Assembly: GCA_036867785.1 (NCBI GenBank) | Contig: CP145411.1 | Location: 682,001 to 746,000, forward strand | DNA length: 64,000 nt | Origin: Plasmodiophora brassicae | Lineage: Eukaryota; Endomyxa: Phytomyxea; Phytomyxea; Plasmodiophorida | Reading direction: 5' to 3' | Shown: piece by piece, positions 41,694 through 52,267 of the stretch | Layout: each line of letters begins with the position of its first letter | How positions within the stretch are numbered: position 1 is the first letter of the stretch | Program-made: the position numbers and the translations under genes | The notes under the pieces: generated by a model | Database searches by the model: none | Seen by the model: the letters and a program-made list of their open reading frames with translations, nothing else | Told to the model about the DNA's origin: nothing

Positions 41694-44600
41694 TCAGACC
41701 CTGGACAGGGCGACGACCCGTTGGATGAGGGACAGCCATTTGTGTCGGTCGGTCTCGCTGGCGCACAGGAACAGGAGCGGTCGCGATGGTTCCGTCGTGT
41801 TCGTCTGCGCTGGTTTCTCCTTGACAACTAGCGCGATTTTCTCGTCGTACTCGACAGGGAATCCAAGGCAGGCCTCGACGGCCTGCGACGTCGCCGCCGA
41901 TGCCTCTTCCAGAAGGTGCTCGCTAACGGGCTTCTGCGGGGGATCATCTGTAGGCGATGCAACGATCAGTTGCGCCCTCGAATGCATCCAGTACCCCGAC
42001 ACCGACTGTGGCTGTTGTAGACCATCAGACGAATGGGTTGGGCTCCCAGCAGAACGACGAACTTGGCGACCCATTGCTGACTGAGTCGATCGGGCATAAT
42101 GAGGTACGAGTAATGCCAGCAGTCCCGTCTGCCGAACTGCTCGACGAACGTCGGCGGCAGGCTGGTGACCTCAGGCATCGCCGCTAGACGGAGAGCCGCA
42201 TTGCCCCTGCTGAGCTCGTTGCCTAGATAGAGTGCACCAGTATGACAACCGGCGCCATTGCCGTACAGAGTCTTCTCCTACCGGGTCGTAGCGACAGAAG
42301 TCGCTGGTTGGGCTTCAACATGGGTGACCGGGCTCCAGTCGTTTCAATGTACCGCTTGACGAATTTCCCGGCAGCGACCTCCTTTGGCGATACCACAGGG
42401 CTTTTGCCACAACGGTCAGCAACCAGATGTCGTACAGTACGAGAAAACTTGCCTGTCCCTTGAAGCAGGCTCGACACCATGGGCACGAGCCACAGCGCTC
42501 GCTGGCTCCAGTTGCCTATCGAACCAATCGTTAGCCTAGGAATAAACATATATAGGGTCGCGTCATGCCTGTGCGGCGAAGACGATGATGCTGCGACGGG
42601 ATCGGAAGATAGCGGCACTGGCGAGACGTCGACAGATCGAGGTTCCGTTGATGGTGGTGCGCCAGCGGCCTCAGACGTCGTCGTCTGCTCTGAGACGCGC
42701 TCCTGTGTGGGAACGTCCCTTGCTGGCGACGTATCCCGACGGGTTGCTGGCGCGCCAGATGGAGTAGGTTCCGGCGCCTGATTGATCACTTGCGGCCGGT
42801 TGGACGATGTCGGTAACGCGACGGGGGGCGACTTGTCCCCGGTATCGGTTGCTGCCACTGTCGACAAGCGCTTCGTGGCGCCCGCATCTGCGGGAGCTTT
42901 CGACGAACCCTGCGCCTCCGATTCAGGTGGGCCCTGGTCCGCCTTGGCCAACGCGTCCAACGACAGGGTGGAACCGAACGCGGGCGTGACCGACTCCAAG
43001 TGGGCGGCCATCGACACGGGCGACTGCATGACGAGTGGTTCCGCTTCCGCTTCCAGCATCGGGATATCAAGTAGCTGCGTCGTCGACGTGTCCGCCTCCT
43101 CGAACTCCACGACCGGGTGCTCGGCGCTCCCGCGAGACACCAGCGACGTGCCGCGCGCATCGAAGGCAGCCTCCAGAGCAGGCACGACAGGCACCGATGT
43201 CCTCATTGTCCTTGGCGCCTCTGCCACAGCAGGGCTTGCCACTTCTGCAACAGGTTCAGGTTGTTCGATGACAGGCACCGGCTGTTCCACGACAGGCGCT
43301 GGTTGTTCGACGACAGGTGCTGGCTGCTCAACGACAGGCGCTGGCTGCTCGACGACAGGCGCTGGTTGTTCGACAGCAGGTGCAGGCTGTTCGACGGCAA
43401 CCGCAGGCGAGCCAGGCTGCTCGGTAGCGGGTATAGGCTGGTCGACAGCAGACGTCGGTTGGTCTACAGTACCGGGGGAGGCAACACCGGGAGCCTGCGC
43501 TGCTATGGATTGAGCCGACTGTGTCCTGTTTGGGCCCTCGATGTTCACGGCGTCATCGGCCGACATTTCCTGTGGCACGCAAACACGTTAAAACCCAGCC
43601 AACAAGGCGGTGGACGATCTGACATCAAGCCTAGGGCTGAGCTGGGGGCTATTGCCGCCCGGTCTCAACAGCGTCTGCTGTGTCGCCCCGAAAGCTTCTC
43701 GCAACGCGTCCTGAACGACGACACACTCAGCGGATCTGATAACCCGAGTACGGTTGCAGCGGCCGCCTGCATACCGGCAGGAGTGGTCGGACGATGACAT
43801 CGCTCCAGATTTCGGTGTGCTGGCTGGATCGCAACGAGAACCACCATTTCTGCCCCTGGCTGCACAGGTGGAAGCACCAGGGTTGCCTAAATTTCCTACC
43901 CGTCTGCCGGTCGCAGATCAGCCATCGCCGGGCAGTGCCAGACGAGCAGGCCAGGGCGGGGTACCTTGAACTTCAGTCGCTTGCCAGGCGGGACGGACGC
44001 GTTGACGGTCGCTTCCGGCGGTCGTGTCTGCTCGACGTCGTCGTACGACCGGAACACGCAGATCATAGACGGCATGACGATGACGTACTTCAGGATCCAT
44101 TCGCCCAGCTGGGCATCGTGCACGAAAACCCAGTCGCCGTTGGCGGGCGATATTCGCTGGAACCTGCCGGGCAGTGGCACATCGGGCGTCTGGGGACGCA
44201 CCAGCTGTTGCACCGCCTGCCACGAACGCGATCAGGCACGTTAGCCAGGGCGCGTATCATGCGATGGGGGTTACCTCTGGAGCAGTGTTTCTCGGCGACC
44301 CAGTCCCATCGTCGTCAGCAGGGTCACTCGGGCCTGGCGTGCTTGGTACCGATGCAGACGGCACCGCAGATGACGAAGCCGTGTCCAGGTTGTTGGTCGG
44401 CGTCTCGTCTAGAGCCACGATCGGCATGTCGTCGGGAGCAGTCTCCCGGGCAGGTGGTCGCACCACCGCTGTGGACCCCTTCGACGTGAAACGCGGCCCA
44501 GGATCGGGTCGTGCTGGCGCGTCAGGCGGCTTCTGCACAGTGATGACAGGCGCAGGCACAGCCGCGACAGCAGCCACAACCGTTGCCTGGTCCGACCATT

Positions 44601-47600
44601 GGTCGGTAACGGCGGCAGTCGCCAGCGTTGCTGCTGGATTGATGGGGACCTGCAAGGGAGACTTTGGTCGTCGTCGCTGCGAACTAACGGGGCGACGATG
44701 TATCAGCTGGTGCGACGCGTCGTCGTTCCACAGAGAGCGACACACGCACCTGGACAGCATTGGCCTGTCTTCCAGAACATTCTCGGATGACGACGGGGGC
44801 TGCTGCTGGATCTGTGCCGCCTGGACCAACCGCTGTAGCGTCTCGAACGTCTTCACCTTGTTCCGCAGCTGTTCCGTCATCTGGGCGTTCTCATCACGAC
44901 GTTGCGCGATGTCCTTCTCCATCATCGCCGACAGGACGTGCAGCGATGTCCCCTTCAGCTGCTTGTAGGACGAGTCGTCCACGGGCAGGTCCTCGATCAG
45001 CAGCATCAGGCAACTGGACGCCGCCTCGCTCAGCTGCGGCGATCGGGACGACACCTGCGCGTTAGACGGTTAGTTGCTGTCGTCACGTGAACGGGGGCAA
45101 GGGGACGGCGCCTCGATACCAATCCGAGCAGACGCTCGATCCCATTGCGCTCTTTGATGATGCTCAGGTTCTCCTGGCGAAGTTTGGTGGACGACTTGCG
45201 CTGACCGCCCGTGATGAGCCGCTCCAAGGCTTCCACGGCTGGCAGGACGACCTTGCCCGAGCTGGACGCCAGCATGTCCGTCAGCTTGCCGATGAACTGG
45301 GTCACGACGGCGTCGTCCAGCTTCTGGTGATGCGCCGCGCTGTATCGGCATCGGGCGCAGACGCGCTTGGCCATGTCGATCTCGCGAATGACAATGTCGT
45401 CATCGCAGCCAGCCGGGCACGCCCTGCACGGTACCGATCAGCCCGCGTTGGCGTCCCCGACGGTTGGCATCACCGCACTCTTGTTCGAATTTGAACGATG
45501 CGATTTCCTTGGCGGCTAGCGCCTGGTTGTGCCGATCCGGAGTCGCCAGCATGTCGTGCAATCGCGGCAGGTCGTACGTCTGGAAGAGCTCGGCAGGAGA
45601 CGCGGAGAACATGGACCTGCGGGTCGGGACACACAGCGTCAACGGATCACAGGGGACGCGATATCACGGGTACGTTCGCAGCACCTTAGTTTGAGGATGA
45701 TGGACATGAACGACGGCCGCGCCGACGAATTCCTGGACAGGCACGACTCGATCAGGCGCTTGAGCCGCAGGCCGATCCACCCCGGCAGGGTCGGCATGGC
45801 GCCATCGTCGAGGACGGCATCGACCACGTCCATGTACGACTTGATCTTGTACTGTGCACCGGACGCTGCCCGTGAGTCGCACGCCCTATGTATATATGAC
45901 GACGCGCCCTAATCTCTCCGCTACCTGGTCCCGGAACGGCAGCTTCCGTGTCAGGATCTCCGACATCATGATCCCGAAACTGTAGACGTCGACCTGAACA
46001 ACGAATGCTTAAGCAGGGACGTCCCATACAGGGGGCCCTGACGGGTCGGGGGGTGGCAGCAACCTTCTGGTTGTACGCGGTGCCTTCCATGATTTCAGGG
46101 GCCATCCACTCAGGGGTGCCGAACACGCCGTAATGCCCGCCCATCGACTCGGAGTTGATCTTCATGGACTGGAAGTCGGCCGGCGCGCCCAGCTGCTGCG
46201 GCGCGGCGGCGGTGAACGCGTTCGCCCTTGCGCGCCCATTGGTGTCGTTGTTCAACGCCGACGTCCCGTTCTGCTGTGTCAGCGACTCCCTGAACGAGTA
46301 CGTTCAGGACGAGTTAGAAAGACGGCGGCGGGCCACCATGGGGACTCTCTCTCTCTCTCTCCCGCTCACCTGACGTGGGATAAACCAAAGTCGGCGACTT
46401 TGACGTTGAAGTTGCGGTCGACGAGCACGTTGTGACTCTTGAGGTCCCGGTGGATGATTCGACGTTCCAGGCTGTGCAGGTAATTAATGCCTATGACGAG
46501 AGTGCCGTGATCAACCATCGTTTCCTGGCGTGGCTTTCGAACAATGGCGGTACCCTGTGCGATGCCGACGCTGAGGCTGACGATGCGTTGGATGTCGAGC
46601 GGAATCGACGAGTCGTGCAGGACGTCGTGGAGGGACCCCTTATCACACCATTCGGTGACGATGCAGACGTTGGGCGGCTTCGTGCATGCCCCAATGTACA
46701 GGACGACGTTCGGGTGCCGGAGCTGGGACAGGATGGCGACCTGACGGGAACGATGGTGAGTACCGCGCTCGCAATTCGCAATCGTTATACATCCTGCACA
46801 CCTCTTTCTTCAGATCGTCGACGACTGACTCAGTGACCTGATCCGCCTTGATTGTCTTCACGGCCACCTGCAGTCGACCGATTAGACGATAGGCGGGAAC
46901 GCAGTGGGTATTAGACGGACGTCTGTGCCCCATAGTCGCCCCTTGAACACTTCTCCGAACGCGCCATCGCCGATCTTCTCCAGAATCGTGATCTGGTTGT
47001 AGTCGATCTCCCATTGCTGGCTGGGACTTCCCGTTGCCTTGCCGTCCTGTTTCTGTTCCTTCTCGGCCTGGTTCCCCGCCGTTGCTAAGAGCAACCACGT
47101 TACGCTACCGAACGTGGACGTCATCCTGCACGGGAACCCGCACCTGAATTCGCATTATTGAACGCCTTCTTGTAGGAGACGATGACTTCGGATATGGCGG
47201 TCACCCAGGCCGCTTTCTCTTGTGCGTCTTCAGCGGCCAGCCATAGCTCGCGCTCCTTGGTCCTGATGGCGAACAGGTACTGCGGTTTCTCCTTCTTGAA
47301 GAAGACCGTGTTCTTCGCCTCTCGGTACACGACTTCGACCTATGCGGAGGAGCCGTCGTCAGGGGATGCGTCACCGCCCGACGAACGGGCCGACGTCTTA
47401 CCACACTGCCGATCTCCATGTTGCTGGCCGTTGCGGCCATTGCAATCGTATCCTCATCCGCGTGACGATGGCGACAGAACGAACAGACGCGCGTCGCCCT
47501 TACAACAGACACGTTAGATTGGAGGACGAGCCACCGATGGAATAGATAGTCCTACTTGTCGCCAATCATCTGGTTCTCGGCGGCACAGGCTTCGCAGAAC

Positions 47601-48115
47601 ACGTTCTGGCAACTCTTGCAGTGGATACGAGAACTGTTCGCCTTGTGGCACTGGTAGCAGGTTGTTGGCAACTGAGCGGCCGAAGACGACTGCGGTGTAT
47701 CACTGGCGAGTTGGGTCTCGTCGGCAATGGCCTCCACTGATACGATCTGCGCCATAAATGCGTTTGGTGGTGCAAGCTGGACAGACATGGCACGCTGCCT
47801 AAAGACCTTCGCGCCCCGCAATGGGACGACGCCCAGACAAGGCCCATCCTCGCTGGTGCCGTTCTCCTTTTCCCCGAAATAACAAATGTACTCGGACTTC
47901 AGGACGACCCATCGTCGTTTCCAATTCTTACGCCCGCCTCGGGCCCCTCCTGCAGACGTCCACGCGTTAACGGCGAACCAGAACCACGATGACAGCACGA
48001 CCGGCTAACCCTGCTTCTTGAGATGGCCCGCCTTCCGGATGTCGTTCACGCTGGACTGTTCAGAGGCGTTCATTGTCGCGGATGGTGGTGCCAGGTCCCT
48101 GCTGGCCTCATCCAT
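41694..48115 (-). CDS. giant signalling protein: PH (with nested FYVE-like finger) - TKL kinase - helical repeat - PH - Pro/Glu repeats - PH
   Basis: N-terminus MDEASRDLAPPSATMNASEQ. A first PH domain starts IRKAGHLKKQGG...GRKNWKRRWVVLKSEYICYF, is interrupted by a Cys finger (see separate feature), and ends YLFAIRTKERELWLAAEDAQ-EKAAWVTAI. The RAF-like kinase has GDGAFGEVFKG, VAVKTIKAD, RHPNVVLYIGACTKPPNVCI, HRDLKSHNVLVDRN, VADFGLSHV, GTPEWMAPEIMEG and VYSFGIMMSEILTRKLPFRD, so all catalytic residues are intact. Next come a helical, ARM-like stretch (SSSGKVVLPAVEALERLITG) and a Ser/Pro linker. A second PH follows (GDWVFVHDAQLGEWILKYVI...KWWFSLRSSQHTEIWSDVI), then about 400 residues rich in EQPAPVV repeats and Pro/Ser. 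A final PH (WVAKFVVLLGAQPIRLMVYN...LLFLCASETDRHKWLSLIQR) ends at 41694. More than 15 introns are needed. It could be two adjacent genes split near 43580, but an acceptor there keeps the frame. Confidence 0.72.
43262..43440 (-). repeat. in-frame 21-bp repeat encoding EQPAPVV units
   Basis: About six to eight copies of a 21-bp unit (gttcgacgacaggcgctggc and variants on the plus strand) inside the giant kinase gene give a tandem VEQPAPVVEQPAP-type linker. Confidence 0.85.
46345..46364 (+). repeat. CT/GA dinucleotide run in a kinase intron
   Basis: A (CT)9-like tract within an apparent intron of the giant kinase gene. Confidence 0.75.
47482..47742 (-). other. FYVE-like Cys finger nested in the first PH domain of the giant kinase
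   Basis: The exon carries TTCYQCHKANSSRIHCKSCQ and NVFCEACAAENQMIGDK. A GTAGGA...TGTAAG intron then joins to ATRVCSFCRHRHADED. Four CxxC pairs with the spacing CxxC-x9-CxxC-x4-CxxC...RVCxxC match a FYVE zinc finger lacking the WxxD and the full RKHHCR box. It lies between the PH strands (ending PLRGAK) and the PH C-terminal strands plus helix (EVVYREAKNTVFFKKEKPQY). Confidence 0.7.
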
Positions 48116-48494
48116 GGCGACGGGGCCCGACAATGCCGATGGGCGAGATTCGAGATCGACCCGATCGTACGCAATGAATCTGGGAATCCGTTGCCAAGCA
48201 GGACGCGAGCGAACGCGTGAGAACCTATCGAACCGTCGTCGGATTCGCTCGTCGTGTGCAACCAACAGTCTCGACCATTCGCCAGGCCGCTCCCGTCGGT
48301 CTGTAACGTACATCAATCTTTCAGCGCCAATCATGTGCCCGCCTGGAAGAACTTGAGCCATTGTACCGTTAACGGAGATGCATCAAGTGGTCCACCTTCC
48401 ATGAGTCAACGCGACTCGGGAGGCAAACTGGTTGCGTTTGACTCATCACATTCGCCCCATTATCCTATATTAGACCCATCGTTGTCGGCGAGCC
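48116..48494. promoter_or_regulatory. divergent promoter region, kinase / CYBDOM
   Basis: About 380 bp. An in-frame minus-strand extension up to Met 48361 is open (Arg-rich) and might be the true N-terminus of the kinase; otherwise I see nothing. Confidence 0.4.
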
Positions 48495-50569
48495 ATGGGC
48501 GTGAATCGCCCGTACATTCGTCGCTGGGTGCCAATTGTCACCGTTCTGCTCGGGGCCCTGTCGATCCATGCACTGGATGGGCAATTCGCAACCCGCGAAG
48601 GCCACCAGGTCGAATGGTCCATCAACGACGGCCTGCTCGAGGTGACGATGACGGTGCGATCGCCAACAGTGAGCTGGATCGGGATCGGCGTGTCGCCGAC
48701 GGGTGCCATGCTCGGTAGCGATGCGTTCATTGGTATGGTTGGCAGCCGGCGCGTCTACCGGGTCCTGCTGGCACACTCGGGGCCCGAGGCCACCGTCTTC
48801 GCCGATACGGCCACGAGGTACACGGACGCGTCTGTGAAGACCACAGACGTGGGCACGACCGTCATGACGGTTCGCCGGCCGCTCGATGCCGACTCGGCGT
48901 CGCAGGTCGCCATCGACCCATCGGGCACGACAAACCTGATCCTCGCTTGGAGGACGGACCCGCTGCCGCCACAGCAACTGGGTAGGACCCAGCGACGACG
49001 ACGTTCATGGTATCGTCGTACTGACGGTATGATGCAGGGAAACACAACGGGTTCCATCAGGAAGTGATCGGGGTGCCCAAGGCAAAGCCGTTGATCAAGG
49101 TAAGCGACATGAACGCGTTGTCTAGACGACAGGCAATAGTGACCCGATCGTAGGCAAGAGCGAGCGTTTCCGACCCACCACAGAAGGGTACGGTACGGCT
49201 GAGCGATACGATGGTGCTGACGTACAGTTTCGAGACCAGCACCGACATGGTCACCTTCAAGGTTGTCGGGAACCGCCCCGCCTGGCTGGCAATAGGTCAT
49301 CGATCACGTCAACAGCGGCTGAACCTGGTCGACTGACAGCGCCGTTTGCCAACAGGGTTCTCTCCCAGCGGTCGCATGGACGGGTCCTGGACAGCGATCT
49401 GCAATCTGGACCAGAAACGGGTCGACGTACGCGTCCTGGGACCTTGGCGTCTGGGCAGCAACCAGCCCGACCTGGCCATCGTAACAGTCGACTGCATGCG
49501 GGCCGCCTGCCACGCCTCTAACTGGCGGCACAGGACATCGAGGACTCGTCGTGCACGCTGAACGGTCGCGATGTGACGATGGAGTTCGCGAGACCGTTGA
49601 AGCTAAACGAGGCGCAGAACCCGGCCTTCGACATCGCTCCTGATGGGCAGTCGCTCGTCATCTGGGCCATGGGGAATACCCAGACCGTATCGCAGCACGA
49701 TCACGATAATCGGGGGCAACGCCGAATCGACTGGAAATCGGGACGGTCGTCGACCGTTCAGGTACGATGCGGCCCTGTTCGACGGGGAATGTCGCTGAAT
49801 GGCCTCGCAGGTGGACGACAGCCCGGCTCGGAAGGCGCATGGTAGCTTGATGATGATCGCATGGACTGTGCTCGTCCCGGTCGCCGTCTGCATTGCCCGG
49901 TTCTTCAAGGATGACGATAGGCGGTGGTTCATGTGGCACCGGGGCCTGATGTCGCTGGCGGTCGTCATGTCCATGACCGGGCTGTTCATCATCATAACGA
50001 GTGTGCCGAGTGGCAACCACTTCAAGTCGTTGCACAGCGTCTTCGGGCTCGTCATCCAGATCGTCACCCTGCTCCAGCCCATCATTGCCATATTCCGAAA
50101 CACGCGCAGAGCGCTCTGGGAGAAACAGCATCGGTGGACGGCGGCCGGTCTGTACTTCTTCGCCTGCATGAACTGCCTTCTCGGTACGTCATCAGCGGGT
50201 GGACAGAGCAAGCCATGTGTGTTCGTGTGCTAACCCCTGGGTGTGTACAGGCTCGATACTACTGTCTAGCAAAGCCAATGGCACAGCGTTCTTCGTACTG
50301 ACCGTCATTGCAGTGTTCATCGGTATAGCAGTGTTTGCCGTCCTGCATCTTCGAAGAGGGAAAGCGCCGCCACATCAGGTTTGTGTCAGTGGGAACGATG
50401 CCACTGTCCGGATTCCCAATGCGGGTTACAGGCTCAGAAGGATATCCAGGGCGACACGAGGCCGACAAGGCCGTTGGACCATGTCGACAGTGACGACGAA
50501 GGTTTGGATCTCAGCGGTGCCCAGCAGCCATGGCCCAAGGATTCGGTGAACACGGTCGACGGATTCTAA
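48495..50569 (+). CDS. CYBDOM protein: two DOMON domains plus cytochrome b561 membrane domain
   Basis: Such proteins carry electrons across membranes, for example for ferric reduction with ascorbate. The signal peptide VPIVTVLLGALSIHALDG precedes DOMON-1 (WSINDGLLEVTMTVRSPTVS, WIGIGVSP, GSDAFIGMV). A second DOMON spans about 49180-49700 (LSDTMVLTYSFETSTDMVTF, PAWLAIGFSPSGRMDGSWTA, CTLNGRDVTMEFARPL). The b561 core begins AHGSLMMIAWTVLVPVAVCI. It then has WFMWHRGLMSLAVVMSMTGL, SLHSVFGLVIQIVTLLQPII and KQHRWTAAGLYFFACMNC, with four His at the ends of helices as expected for two haems. A fifth helix (FFVLTVIAVFIGIAVFAVLH) and an acidic tail DSDDEGLDLSG follow; TAA is at 50567-50569. At least six introns. 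The plasma or endosomal membrane is the likely site. Confidence 0.87.
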
Positions 50570-50647
50570 TCCAATTCAGATCTACGTAATAGACAGTGTA
50601 ATAATCATTTGTTCATCGCGATGCCGAATCATCACATACCATGTACA

Positions 50648-52140
50648 TCATTCGGCATCCTCCTCCTCCTGCTCTTCATGATCATCTAACATGATTTCAT
50701 CCGGGTTAGTACACTGGGGGATGCTTGACTGTTGCTCTTCGCCGCTATCCCCATCATCTAGCGTGATCTCCTCCGGGTTAATCGTCATGCTATTCGTTGT
50801 AAGCTTTGCTGAGAACGGAACTTCTAGCGAGAGTCTTGAATACAGCGCTGCCGTCTGCGGGTTCACTCTTAAGCCAGGAGGTGAGCCCCTCCGCAACGGG
50901 CCACCTTTGTAGGCATCGACGCTTACTGCAAAGGCCTCGGGCTTGATCGTCATATCATCATTGAATGACGAACGGATCTCGTTAATGTCAGTCTCACTCT
51001 TAGCTAGCAGGCTAGCAGAAGGAGGAAGTCGTGGCTGTCTGAATGAAGTCGATAGCAAATTCGCGCTCGACTTGACTATTGCAAGCCATTCGGGGTCGTG
51101 TGCCAGTTCTAAGGGGCCAGTTTTGTCCGGGAAATCAACGACCTGCCAAACAATTAGCCGACCTAAACCATCAGCTTGGCAGGCCAGCTGTGCCTTACCT
51201 GCATAAAGTCGCGGTGTGGAAGGCACTTGTCCAGAGAAAGGAAACGGGTCATCCTTCCGTCGTCATGGTCGACAACGGCAGCAAACTTGACATGCAGATG
51301 CGCAGATAACCAGTACGATGGACGAAGTTTCATCAGCAGGCCCATCGTTTCCGGATTGCCTACAGTAGCATAGCGTTGGGGAAAATTCTGCTTCAGTCTG
51401 GCGTTGCCATACCTAACGTGTTCGAGGCAATCTCTCCCCGAAAGAACGGCTTTCTTCGGAGCAACCCTTGCGTGTCACCATACCCGGCAATTCCGGCTGG
51501 CCAGTCATGAGACATGAACACGTCCAGGTCGCCAGAGATCTGACATGCAGACAATTAGACGATACGAGGCTGTACCGAACGCGGGCAGGCCAACCTGCAT
51601 TAGTCGATATATTTCGTATTCTCGAACATGGTACAGCGACCGCATGGATCGCTCGTCAAGAGGGAACGTTTCAAAGTACCCGCAGTTGAAGTGTGCCGGT
51701 TTGAAAATGCCACTGAGGCCAGCGATCCTCAGCCCTCCAAAGTTCACAACGCCAGCGAATCCCAGGAAGTAGATGTTGGGAGCCACCCAGCCACCACCGT
51801 ACAGCTCGAACAGATAATTCGACGCTTCATGGTTCCCACCAATGAAGATCGTCGTAACAGGGGCAATACATTCGCCTGAATAATACTTATAGAACGTGTT
51901 CATCGTCCTATATTTCGCAGGGCATGCCATGCATGCCAAATCATCCTCATTCCGAACCGCCTGGAAATCGCCACAGACCTGCACGGCAATCGTCTCAGGC
52001 CAAACACCGACGTTCACCGCGCGCTACCTCACGAGCAGCAGGTCGATCTTGACGCCCTTCTCCTGCTCCAGGTAGGCGACGCTCGCGTACAGCTGATCCA
52101 AGGCGCCATGGGCGCAGCCCACAACGGCAACGCGAACCAT
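50648..52140 (-). CDS. DBR1: RNA lariat debranching enzyme DBR1
   Basis: This metallophosphoesterase hydrolyses the 2'-5' branch of excised intron lariats. Exon 1 is [20 protein letters not shown], with GCAHG as the first metal motif. A GTGAGG intron joins [20 protein letters not shown] (second motif GDFQ). Then follow [40 protein letters not shown] (third motif GNHE), [44 protein letters not shown], then [20 protein letters not shown] (SAHLHVKF motif) and [12 protein letters not shown]. The C-terminus ([19 protein letters not shown], then an acidic [12 protein letters not shown]) ends at 50648. The intron-dense genome makes this enzyme expected. All metal ligands visible are intact. About 60-nt introns. 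Confidence 0.93.
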
Positions 52141-52267
52141 CCCTGTCACGGACGGGTCGGGGGACGGCACTGGTCGGCGCAAGCTGCGTAACGCTGCGGA
52201 CATTCAGGCGACAGCGCCAGCGGGAATTCGGGCACGCCCCACTGCCGAACTGCACTTCGGGTTAGCC

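Noticed and set aside
42782-43513. 243-codon plus-strand ORF with Gly-Cys-Ser-Thr repeats
   Set aside because: It is the antisense shadow of the EQPAPVV repeat in the giant kinase gene.
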